A stretch of 21,077 bases of DNA from Phoronis ovalis (GCA_028565635.1 JAOXYB010101381.1:17417-38493); one strand, 5' to 3'. Shown: positions 12,257 to 20,844, numbered from the stretch's first letter. The notes: generated from the letters alone by a model not told the origin. Numbers and translations: made by a program.

Positions 12257-13186
12257 TCACAAGAATGGTCTCTCTTGAAATGTTTGTGGCATCATGGGAA
12301 TCGACTGCATAAATACAGGGAGTCTTGAGTGGGCATCATTACCCATAATACTTTTAAACGCTTCAGCATGGGCAGCGTTGGCTTGAAACTGAGCTTGGTA
12401 GAACTGTTGTAAATGCACAGGTGGGACAGTTCCAGATGGGAACATATGAGGCGATAACACTGGCACCGGAGGACGCATCATAAAAGCAGGATGAATAGGG
12501 AGTTGACTGGCAGCCATATTGGTTAAATCCTCAGCCATTGTGGATATCATATCTTTGTCATTTTCCATTCTCTCTTCTGTCTTTCCACTGTTACTTAGAA
12601 CTCCTTGTGAAATTGAACCTCTTCCATGCAATTTACTGTTACCTGGTTTCCAAATTGGAGTAACATTGTTTGTAATACACTTGGGTGGATTATTAGCTAG
12701 TTCAGGTTCAACTTTATTTTTACTGGATTTCATACTCAAATCCTGAGGTTCCTCATCATTACAGGCATTTTTCTGCACATCAAAACCACTAGTAACCATA
12801 CTTTTTTTGCTTTCCTCCACTTTTGGAGCTTTATTTGCTCTTAAATGTTCAATATCTAAATCTGGAGGTCCATAAACTTGAGGACGTTTTCTACCAGTAG
12901 CTAAACCATTACCTAGTGGAAAGAAGAATGGACGGTTATTGGCTGTTGGACTTGTCGCTTTTGAAGTAGACTGCATTAACTGATTCTGAATTAACTGCAT
13001 TTGAATTGCAGCATAAGGATTCTGCAGCAATAAATTTTGTCGCTGACTCAAAGCTGCAAGGCCTTCCAGAGGATTTAATGGAACATGGCCATTCCCATTA
13101 TCAGCAGCCGTACTGCCCTTTGGAACAGATACAGGACTTGGAATCTTCAAACTAGGTACACGGCTGCTTTCAAGTTGCTTGGAAAC
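12257..13186 (-). CDS. ARID5B: ARID5B-like terminal coding exon
   Basis: The acceptor is tttttttccacag|GTTTCC and the stop is TGA at 12259-12257. It encodes 309 residues in phase 0. The sequence is mostly low-complexity: proline-rich, Q/L-rich (QMQLIQNQLMQ, about residues 432-443 of the joined protein), and a Met/Pro/His/Phe-rich tail ending QTFQERPFL. PQDLS (nt 12748-12734) fits the PxDLS motif that recruits the CtBP corepressor. RKRP about 45 residues upstream is basic. No folded domain is visible. The tail after the ARID domain is much shorter than in human ARID5B (1188 aa in all). An antisense open frame at 12519-12746 is a shadow. Confidence 0.9.
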   Translation of the reverse strand, partial: VSKQLESSRVPSLKIPSPVSVPKGSTAADNGNGHVPLNPLEGLAALSQRQNLLLQNPYAAIQMQLIQNQLMQSTSKATSPTANNRPFFFPLGNGLATGRKRPQVYGPPDLDIEHLRANKAPKVEESKKSMVTSGFDVQKNACNDEEPQDLSMKSSKNKVEPELANNPPKCITNNVTPIWKPGNSKLHGRGSISQGVLSNSGKTEERMENDKDMISTMAEDLTNMAASQLPIHPAFMMRPPVPVLSPHMFPSGTVPPVHLQQFYQAQFQANAAHAEAFKSIMGNDAHSRLPVFMQSIPMMPQTFQERPFL

Positions 13187-16100
13187 CTGTGGAAAAAAAT
13201 AAATGGTGACTGTTCCTGCTTATTTGAATACAGTTGATGGCCAGATACTTTTGCATTGGTGGGGCTGGAACTTAGTTTGCTTCTCTATGCTTACCAATTA
13301 GAAATGTAAAGCTTTTCAAGTTATAGTTCACATTCAAAGGGTTGAAATCTCTCATTGGCTCATAGAGGACTAACTAACGTAAAACAGAAATTAACACTAA
13401 CTCCAAAGTGACGAATTAAATGCATTTAACACTATAAGATGAAGGCGTTATACAAATCTATAAATAGAAGGGTCAGGGTTATGTGCAGCATGACCATCAC
13501 AACCTTTATTAATTCCACAAAACAGAAATGAGACTTATATTTGAAACTAATACATAATATAAGTATCAGAGTTGCTTAATTCAATGAATCCAATATCATA
13601 TGCATTTAAAAATAAGTATCATTGAAATATCAGGCTAGCGCAACCAGTTTATCCTATAATTGCAAGAACATGTAGCATAAATTATAGCTTTCATTGTAAA
13701 TTCCTCATACCATTCTCTCGTGTATTTCTCTTTGCCGTCTCCTTTCGGCCCACTCTCTCTCTTTGCCAGCTACATTCAGATCTGTGACAGAGCCCTTCCT
13801 CTGCAAAACAACAACAACACTTTTAGTAAACCTTGCTAGTTATTTTAAGATCTTTAATAAAACACATGTACTTGAAATGTAACACTGCAGTGAAAAAATT
13901 GTAACATTCCAGTAAAATACAGTAACACCGTGGTAATAAAATATTGTAACATTGCAGTAAAAAGACAAACAATAGCTTTTTGATACCAATGACTGTTTAC
14001 CTTTGGAGCAACAGACAAAAACTGTCTGTGTACATTAGGTGTCCATTCTTCTTCCTTGTCCTTTCTTTCACTTCTACGATGTTGTGTCTGTTCACATAGA
14101 ATAGGAATGTCATCTTCCTTTCCTTTCATGTACAGCTCATATGGCAATAGAAGCCTAAAACAATAGCTTGTATTATGGCAAATGTAATATAAACATTACA
14201 CACACACACATACTGGCAGATGTACATGAGCGAATGAATATTTTACTTATTATCAAAAGATATGATGTTCTCACAACGTAGAGAGAGTTGGATTAAATCA
14301 TTTTAGGATTGGCACCTCTTTAAAATGGTTTGGATAGAACACTAGGATACGATTAATATAATGAGTTAACTATAACGAACAATGAATGTTTTATAATGAC
14401 ATGAAAGAAATCTGGTATATAACAACAATTTGGTTGTCATTTTACCTCTCATAGTGTCTTCTGGTACATGTTGCAGCACCGGTATTAGTAGGGTTACCAC
14501 CAAGTTGATCATAAAGATGTTTCCAAAGACGTCGTTCAGTAATCTGGAAGAAAAATAGTACATGCTTGTATACTTATTAGAAATAATTGTCTCCTCGATA
14601 TTATATCAATTATGATACAGCTGAAAATTGTGGCCGCATTTCAGGGTCGTTATACAAACCCATGATTAGAAACCTTATAAATATGGACTAAGAGTAATCT
14701 CTTTTACTTAGTATTTTAAAATATGTGGTCGATACAAAAAAAAATCTCACTTATAATTCGTTTCTAAGAATCTGAAGCTCTCTAATGCAGCACACGTTCA
14801 AGCTAGTAAAATCTGTCATCATATGTTGGTTTAATTTCTGTAAACGTCTCGTTTGCCTAACAAGATTAGTTCCCTGTCTATAACAAACATATTTTCCATA
14901 ACAAGTACTTATTAAATAAATGCAGTTGCTTGGACAGCAGTAAGGAGACAAACCTTTTCATATCCTCCCAGCTTCTGTGCATATGTGTAGAAGAAGAACA
15001 AGTCAACTGCAAGATTAAATTAACTTGATGAATTAAGTATACACTGATTACAAAGTAAAATAATCACATGGAACAGACAGTGCCATTTAAATTTATTGCA
15101 ATCTTATTATTATATGAATTCAGTATCCGCTGTAAAATTCATATTTACAAGTTTTTTTAAAAGCATATAAAGACATGAAGAATTTTTATTTTAAAGAGTA
15201 CAGCACAGGAGAAACACTTTTTTTTTTACAATAATATCCAACTACATTTATTCGTACACAGCATACATAAATTTTGAAAGAAAAAATTGCTACCCACATC
15301 TATAAAGACATAACAAATCGTGTAAGCCTGTCGAGAAATCCACTCACAGCAAAACCCACATTTATCTACCCAGAAAGCATTAGTCTTCATACATGCATGT
15401 TAAACAAAGCAAAACCCTTTTAGAGGACAGTTAACGGGGTGTAAAATTCCCAGGTATTCCTTGACAGACAGATCAATGTATAGAAGAAATACTACATATG
15501 AAACAAATCTGTCAGTTACAACACAAAAAAATATTGTTAATTTTGAAAAAAAAACATATGTACTAACTTCGGATAATGTTTCATACTTGCAATTATTTAC
15601 TTCAAGATATTAGGCCAAAGCGTAGCTCCGACAGCATTAACATAAGCCAAAAACGTGCAAAGTCAGAATAACATCTAACTTGTAACAATGGAAACCACAA
15701 AATATTATAGAATATATATTGAGAATGCTGCAGTCTGCTTTTTGCTTGTTCAATGAGGCAAAGCTATTATTGTAGGTATACAACCAAACATCATGCAAAT
15801 ACAGGCCATTAGCATTTTACAAGATGGAAGAAGCCCAAAGATATGTGGCGCCCCCATGTCAGTGTAATTTCTAAAAACTTCTCATTGGGATTTATGCTCG
15901 TTTTGAATCTTGAAGCAAGCAACTGCAAGTTAGAATGAATTCTTATCTTCATGAGTACAAGCATGGTTTGTCTCCTTCCACAATATTGTAAGTATTTAAT
16001 GTTAGGTAAACTATCACCTGATACTTACTTTCTGGAAACGAGGAAAAATAAGTTTAAAATAATAAGATTATTATAATTACTATATCCATGCTTTAAATTT

Positions 16101-18747
16101 TACTATTTGTGCAGACGGCAAATAAGGTGTGCAAACATAATAGAGTTCTTATTGTTTTGTTTGGAATTCAACTTTATTACATGCTGCTATGTACCATGCA
16201 GGTATATTAAAGTCTATCTATTCAGGTGTTAGTGATTATTGAGCTTAAATTCTTCAAGTTTCAATCAAATGTCCAATAAATTTGTTAAAATGACATTTAA
16301 TAAGTTGGGAAACAGCAATTCTGTCTTATTCAACACATTCTTTACATACTGTTCGTAACATTCATACTTACTTTGCTTAAAGCCGAGACAGGGAATACGA
16401 CTAATCGGTGTATTGCGTTCCTTCATGAATGTATGGATGGCATTTAAAAAGATTTTTTCTTTTGAGTCACTCTCTTCTTGCAACTTAAGCTTGTCTTTGA
16501 AGCGCATACCCTTTGGACGTGACTACAGTAAGAATAAAGAAATTAGTACCCTTCTAAAGATAATGCTCAAAATGAATCAGATAACATATTATCTCTTTGC
16601 ATTGACAGAAATAACTTCTTCGACACAGCTTGTTGTTCTTCCACAACTGGCCTGCGTCATCACCTTTATTCCGTCTTCATGTTCCTCAGGCGTATAAAGA
16701 AATAACATTTAATAAAAGTCACTGATATTTATTGAAATTAAAAATTATCACATTTCGGCCTATCACCTTTCATAAGGTACGTTGTTTTTATGTGTTTGTT
16801 GTCATCGTCATCATAACTTTATACCTGATGAAGGATGAAAGTCCAAAACATTGTGCATTTAGTTTAACCAATAAAATTTAGTGTTTTTCAAATGTTTTTG
16901 AATATACAAGGCATCATGACTTTTATTAAATAGAATTTTTATTGTTGGAATTCCAATATATTACATATTTAAGTGCAATAGGAAATACCCGAGGAGAGCT
17001 TGTGTAAAAGGTAAGTACATGTAATCTACAACAAGTTAGATATTAAACGTAATCCAACGAAACCTTCGTTTTTCTGATTTTTGCTGGAGCAGGTATCTGA
17101 TATCTATATTCTTTATACCATTTTCTAGTTAAAGCATTTAAAGAAATGTTTTACCTTTGGAATTTCTGAGGATCCACTACTTGAATCTGCAACATCGGTA
17201 GAGCTGTCTTTATGTAAACGTTTCTTTCTTGGTCTGCCTTTTAATCTGGGAGCTAAAATAAACATAGAAGAATAGGAGAGAAGGTACATGTCTCCTATAC
17301 AGCATCCGAAAGCATTCTTACTTATTGCAGCTAAGCATGACCACATGGGATGTATTTATTAATGCATCATCTAGGCAGGGTGTTCAGCCATGACACAAGA
17401 AAGTAACAGTGGAAATATGTTGTTACATTGAATTCTGGGTAATCAATGCAAATCATTGAACAAACCTTAATATAGTAAACACTGTCTGCATGCACTAGGT
17501 GATGTTAGTGCTATAGATTAAACCAAACCCACACTTCCAAACTAGTAATGAATCTTAGGAGCAACCAGAGAAATCATTTATACAAAGCAGAATTATATGC
17601 TTGATTGAGTTTGTGACACTGTTGTAAATAATCTATTGAAGAGTATTTTTATGTAAGCCAAACCGAAAATGTGTTACACCAGTCAGTGTACATTTAATAC
17701 TAAATAGCTGCACATTATTTTGAATACACTTGAATCATGCATGGAAACTTCCTACATGGCTCTGCTACTTGCCAGCATTTTAAGCAGCACTGTACAAGGT
17801 TTATAGTGTCAGAATAGAAAACAAGCCAAGACTTATTGGAAACTTGTAGAAAAATATACATACCTAAATGATCGCATCTCAATTCATTTTCTTCTAGTTC
17901 CTCGTGCTCAAATGTATCACGACAAAATAGCACAAACGTTACAGGTGTTTTTATTGTAAATCCACCAATTGCTTGTATTACAGCACTCCTCAGCCATTTG
18001 TCTTCTAGACCTTCTACACGAAGCAGAATACCACGCAATCGACAGTATTTGGAATAAGTTAATATCATTACGCTGATTTCTTGGTTATCAGCGGAAGTAA
18101 CATGCTGATCTGTGAAGAGAAAGAACGAATTTCTATACAAACAAAAGAATTTGATGATAAATGGTGATACAGTGTACATTATGTAAGGTAACAAAACTTA
18201 CTTGAAAATGAAAATAGCAAGCAACACATTTTAAGTCATCTTAGGTAATACTGCACAAAGGAACATATGCAGTTGCATACATATGAAACAGAAATAGAAA
18301 ACATGTTTAATACAAGAATTTTTGACAACCAGAACTTCAACATTTCAGCAACTAGTATATTATGTATTTTACCATTTTAAACTTTAGCATTAAATCATGT
18401 TAATATTAGCCAAGTTATTTGTCTTTAAACATAGCTCCATTTGTAGTATCATTGTATACATCTAACTAATACTTGCAAGTTATACAAATATTAAATCAGA
18501 AAATATTAAATATCATAAAATACTTACTACGGAAGGGTGAAACTCTTTCGTTTTGATTTTCCTCACACAATCCATTGTTGTTCACAGTGAAACTAGCTTT
18601 TAAGTTCTCTATTGAACAATCGGTCTGTATGTCACAGTGACTGACAATTTTTGTTCCAATGTCCCACTGGACATAGTCATCAACAACCCAACTTAGCAAA
18701 TCTTCGATTTTCAAAACTACCTTTTCTGATACTGCTAGAATTTCATC
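12257..18747 (-). CDS. ARID5B: ARID5B-like AT-rich interaction domain protein (spliced, 5' partial)
   Basis: Nine exons on the minus strand join to 679 codons plus TGA: 18747-18528, 18109-17864, 17252-17155, 16522-16372, 15006-14954, 14543-14446, 14154-14001, 13800-13711 and 13186-12257. All internal splice sites are GT...AG, and the phases chain without a frameshift (2040 nt). Residues 1-155 match the second half of the BAH-like N-terminus of ARID5B. Residues 161-167 are GRPRKKR. Residues about 209-300 are a full ARID domain, a helix-turn-helix fold that binds AT-rich DNA. Residues 517-521 are PQDLS. Known family members are nuclear; vertebrate ARID5B binds DNA and works with the PHF2 histone demethylase. 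The BAH-like region favours ARID5B over ARID5A. The start codon and the first part of the BAH-like region are missing from this model. The identity is from recalled family motifs, not a database search. Confidence 0.9.
13711..13800 (-). CDS. ARID5B: ARID5B-like exon: short basic linker
   Basis: The acceptor is gttgttttgcag|AGGAAG and the donor is GAGAGAATG|GTATGAG. The exon is exactly 30 codons, phase 0 at both ends, encoding RKGSVTDLNVAGKERE followed by WAERRRQREIHERM. The strong charge and arginine pattern suggest a helix or nuclear-localisation segment (inference). I do not recognise a conserved family motif. The call rests on both splice sites, an open frame and exact phase continuity. 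A symmetric 90-nt exon could be skipped without breaking the frame. Confidence 0.8.
13878..13964. repeat. Degenerate tandem repeat, about 4 x 21-24 bp
   Basis: Four successive units begin at 13878, 13900, 13921 and 13945. Each resembles TGTAACATTGCAGTAAAAAT: TGTAACACTGCAGTG, TGTAACATTCCAGTA, AGTAACACCGTGGTA and TGTAACATTGCAGTA. It occupies much of the 200-bp intron between the exons at 14001 and 13800 of the ARID5B-like gene. Confidence 0.7.
14001..14154 (-). CDS. ARID5B: ARID5B-like exon: end of ARID domain and charged linker
   Basis: The acceptor is attgttttag|GCTTC and the donor is GCTCCAAAG|GTAAACAG. The exon is 154 nt. The first G completes the arginine of HYER, giving RLLLPYELYMKGKEDD, which matches the RLILPYERFIKGEEDK end of the ARID5 domain. 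The remaining residues are charged and poorly conserved (QHRRSERKDKEEEW), ending LSVAPK. A degenerate tandem repeat lies just downstream of its donor (13878-13964). Confidence 0.92.
14198..14210. repeat. Short (AC)n microsatellite
   Basis: This is six and a half AC units, in the intron between the ARID5B-like exons at 14446 and 14154. Confidence 0.6.
14446..14543 (-). CDS. ARID5B: ARID5B-like exon: ARID DNA-contact loop and helix
   Basis: The acceptor is tatttttcttccag|ATTACT and the donor is TATGAGAG|GTAAAAT. The exon is 98 nt, phase 0, leaving AG of an arginine codon. It encodes ITERRLWKHLYDQLGG, NPTNTGAATCTRRHYE. The W-K-x-L/I-Y-D-x-LGG and AATCTRRHYER motifs are hallmarks of the ARID domain. 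This part includes the loop and recognition helix that contact DNA in known ARID structures. It is the most conserved piece of the gene here. Confidence 0.96.
14954..15006 (-). CDS. ARID5B: ARID5B-like exon: 53-nt ARID core microexon
   Basis: The acceptor is taatttaatcttgcag|TTGACT. The exon is 53 nt. Two bases complete the isoleucine begun in the previous exon, and 17 codons follow, DLFFFYTYAQKLGGYEK. This is the ARID core helix and the family signature LGGYE. The donor is weak, GAAAAG|GTTTGTC, lacking the usual A at +3. It is fixed by phase and by continuity with ITERRLW in the next exon, matching GGYE.ITARR in vertebrate ARID5B. The exon is too short to detect by reading-frame length. Confidence 0.92.
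16372..16522 (-). CDS. ARID5B: ARID5B-like exon: start of ARID domain
   Basis: The acceptor is ttcttactgtag|TCACG and the donor is AAGCAAA|GTAAGTA. The exon is 151 nt, phase 0, leaving one base. It encodes a charged lead-in followed by KEKIFLNAIHTFMKERNTPI and SRIPCLGFKQ. These are helices 1-2 of the ARID fold and its signature FMKER.TPI.RIP.LGFKQ, nearly the same as in vertebrate ARID5 proteins. An ATG in this exon (16505-16507) is internal and not the gene's start. The upstream intron holds the inverted repeat at 16701-16899. Confidence 0.95.
16701..16899. repeat. Inverted repeat with hammerhead-like / retroelement 3'-end motifs
   Basis: Two arms of about 80 bp (16701-16780 on the minus strand, 16821-16899 on the plus strand) face each other across a 40-bp spacer. 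Read outward from the centre, both start with similar motifs: ACCTTATGAAAGGTGATAGG then CCGAAATGTG on the minus strand, and ACCTGATGAAGGATGAAAGT then CCAAAACATTGTG on the plus. Both continue into related sequence, including CAATAAA...AGTG...AAATGTT. The pattern CTGATGA...stem...GAAA resembles a hammerhead ribozyme core and also the conserved 3' end of invertebrate retroelements. Each arm has a core defect. It lies in the intron before the first ARID-domain exon. Confidence 0.6.
17155..17252 (-). CDS. ARID5B: ARID5B-like exon: GRPRKKR basic motif
   Basis: The acceptor is tattttag|CTCCCAG and the donor is CCAAAG|GTAAAAC. The exon is 98 nt: two bases finish an alanine codon, followed by 32 codons. 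It begins PRLKGRPRKKRLHKD, matching the conserved ARID5B stretch LKGRPRKKK that links the BAH-like region to the ARID domain. GRPRKKR resembles an AT-hook and is also a likely nuclear localisation signal; both roles are inferred. A serine- and aspartate-rich linker, ending SSEIPK, follows. Confidence 0.9.
17864..18109 (-). CDS. ARID5B: ARID5B-like exon: end of BAH-like region
   Basis: The acceptor is ctcttcacag|ATCAGC and the donor is TTTAG|GTATGTA. The exon is 246 nt, with two bases completing the previous codon and one left over. It encodes 81 full codons, including ISVMILTYSKYCRLRGILLR and LFCRDTFEHEELEENELRCD. These correspond to the vertebrate ARID5B sequence with the YPQYCRYRSMLKRI and YCRDTFDHPTLIENESICDE segments, near the end of the BAH-like region. 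The open frame runs on into both introns (roughly 18194 to 17715), but those extensions carry no family similarity and lie outside good splice sites. Confidence 0.9.
18528..18747 (-). CDS. ARID5B: ARID5B-like exon: middle of BAH-like region
   Basis: The acceptor is tatgttttttag|GATGAA, and the donor is CGTA|GTAAGTA. The exon is 220 nt, starting in phase 0 and leaving one base. It encodes DEILAVSEKVVLKIEDLLSW and then a less conserved acidic and polar stretch ending SPFR. The first 20 residues correspond closely to the vertebrate ARID5B segment beginning DEVIAVSEKV, which lies in the N-terminal BAH-like region. The exon is therefore internal, and coding sequence must precede it. Confidence 0.87.
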
Positions 18748-20338
18748 CTAAAAAACATAAATATGCAGTTTCGTATTAAAAACAAAAACATATATGCATC
18801 GATACACTGTTACACTGTGGACATTTTCAGATTTCAGTAATATTAGAACTGCAATTTTGTAATTCTTTTTTTAAGATTTGCCTTTGTAATTTCAGGTAGA
18901 AAACACAAAAGATGAGATGTTAAATTTTGTTTTGCTCCTATTGGCATTAAATTATAGGCTGCACTCAATGCTCCCTCTACTGAGAAAGGTAGAAAGCTTC
19001 ATTGGACTGGAAAGGGCTGCCATCTAGTAGCAGAGTTGACAAGTAGTTGTTTATATACTGCAAATTGTGGGTTTAGTCGGAATGTTGTTTAACAGCTTTA
19101 GTTTACAAGTTTCTAAGAAACCACTTTACATAGCAGACACTTAGTTAAGAACTTATAGTTATTATTTACAATAACATGTGACAAATATAAGTCCTAATAC
19201 TACTGATAAAATATTATAAGTCATGATATAATTAGTAATATATTTAAATCGATCAGGCAAGTGCATACTTATACAAAAACACACAATAAAGAAATATTAG
19301 AAGGCACAGAACAAAAATGAATACTAACATTACTTCATTTTAATTTCTAACCACCACAGAAATCATTTATTCAATTCATTAACATTGCACACACATGCCC
19401 TAAACAAAATGTAAGCACTATCAAATTTCACTATAGCAGTGATGTTTATGACCTTGTCAGAATATTTATAACTAGCAACATGAACAAACAATTACAAAAA
19501 CAACTCTGACTTATATAAAATCTGTAGACAATGCCATGTTTCTAACAACTTCTATTTTAAAACTAATTCAAAATAGAAAGATGTGTAAATACTAGAAGAA
19601 TATTTAATTTTATGCCAGATCTAGTCTTGAGTTCAGAAAAAGAAAATGCTAAATCAAAACATAGGACCACATGTATTGTAATGTCATCAGGAATCAATTA
19701 CAAACAGGACTAACACCTCCATGAATGTGAAAGTTTATCATCAAGTGTCAAAGATAAATCAGTTTTATGAAAAGTGTTATTTTCTTGAAGAATTTAAACA
19801 ATCCCTTTCATAAGGCTTAGTATCAGCTCTGTATTAATAAAATTCTCAACAAAGCTTCAGCCAATGAAAACAGGGCACATTGTCTTTATGTTTGATTTAG
19901 TTGTACTTTTGTAAAAACAGTTATTATCTTATACTGCAAAACACCTTGTTACATTTTAATTTTGTGCTGATTCATAATTCTTATTTGAGTTTTATTAGCT
20001 TCTAAATTATATTTAAATAATAATGACATACTGTACAACTTAATATGTACCAATATGATAGTACCAATTTTTGAAGAAACAATTAGAAAATAACTTTTTA
20101 AATCAATAATCCAGGAAAATTAATATACAAATGAAATATTTAAACTGACAAATAAAGAAAACTGTGTTAATTTATGAAAAGATGCCTTAACTGGTCATTA
20201 TTTTAAGACACACCCATTAACATGTACCTGTTTAGAAAGAGTTCATCACCTCAAAAAACAGGTGGTCCTAATCAGTCTACACTGTGGCCAAAACAGTAAA
20301 ATGCTCAAGGAGATATACCTGGCATGTATATCTCATCA
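18748..20338. other. Probable 5' intron of the ARID5B-like gene
   Basis: Coding sequence must lie upstream of the phase-0 exon at 18747, so at least the first part of this stretch is intron. Its only candidate coding piece is 18882-18937 (or the longer form to 18979). The rest is AT-rich with no further exon-like segment matching the first half of the BAH-like region. Confidence 0.55.
18882..18937 (-). CDS. Candidate upstream exon of ARID5B-like gene with GC donor
   Basis: A possible acceptor, atttaatgccaatag|GAGC, is followed by 18 codons, AKQNLTSHLLCFLPEITK, and then AAG|GCAAAT, a possible GC-type donor. It ends in phase 0, as required by the exon starting at 18747. KQNLTSHLLCFLPE aligns with RQLLSSSKLYFLPE, the vertebrate ARID5B segment just before DEVIAVSEKV: 8 of 14 identical plus two conservative changes, without gaps. 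Against it, no GT donor exists before the in-frame TAA, and GC donors are rare. An alternative start at the strong acceptor ctttctacctttctcag (exon from 18979) keeps the same frame. Confidence 0.35.
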
Positions 20339-20506
20339 TAGTCTAAGTTTAGACCCTTGTTGTATTTTTAAATTCTTTTTTGTTAAAAATTGAATTTAAA
20401 TCCCTATATAAATTTCTATCCCTATATGCATTGACTTTTTCTAATTTATTGTTTAAAACAATTTATTTAGTACATTTATAAGATATATAGTCTGTGTTAG
20501 AGACTA
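20339..20506. mobile_element. MITE-like element, copy 2 (168 bp) with perfect 9-bp TSD
   Basis: It begins TAGTCTAAGTTTAGACCC and ends GTCTGTGTTAGAGACTA, as in copy 1. The nine bases ATCTCATCA occur immediately before (20330-20338) and immediately after (20507-20515), a perfect target-site duplication that fixes both ends. It is about 70 bp shorter than copy 1, from differences in the interior. It has no coding capacity. It lies upstream of the last secure ARID5B-like exon, so probably in an intron. Confidence 0.85.
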
Positions 20507-20610
20507 ATCTCATCAAGGTGACAAGAACTATAACTGTTTATGGAGATTTGCACAACATAAACAAATTACATTTTATACCATGACAATATATTGGTTTTAT
20601 GAGTACATAC

Positions 20611-20685
20611 CTCTGGGCTGATATATAATGGACTTGAATCAAAATCATAAATCCTTACTTTAATATTTCCATAATTTACCAATGA
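20611..20685 (-). CDS. Alternative candidate upstream exon, GT donor
   Basis: On the minus strand an open frame ends with NYGNIKVRIYDFDSSPLYIS then PE, at a good donor, CAGAG|GTATGTA. Phase 0 would join it to the exon at 18747. LYISPE loosely resembles the LYFLPE of ARID5B, but nothing else does. The acceptor is unclear, so the upstream limit given here is arbitrary. It competes with 18882-18937. If real, the 168-bp transposon at 20339-20506 would lie in the following intron. Confidence 0.2.
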
Positions 20686-20844
20686 GGGATTTGTTATATT
20701 TAGCAATATACTAATGTGTCATTTCTTGATGAAACAAACTGAATCTCTTTCAGTGATAATTAACATTCTTCGTACCAGTTAAACAATATCATTTACAGTA
20801 ATATATTTTAGAATACCCTTAGAAGAATATTTGTATCAGTTACA

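Noticed and set aside
12519-12746. 75-codon open frame on the plus strand
   Set aside because: It lies wholly antisense to the terminal ARID5B-like exon, and its peptide is a shadow of that coding sequence.
16413-16697. 94-codon open frame on the plus strand
   Set aside because: Its first third is antisense to the ARID-domain exon and the rest runs into intron. No domain and no start context.
17715-18194. Treating the whole 159-codon minus frame as one gene
   Set aside because: Only 17864-18109 matches ARID5B and is bounded by good splice sites. The ends are intron read-through.
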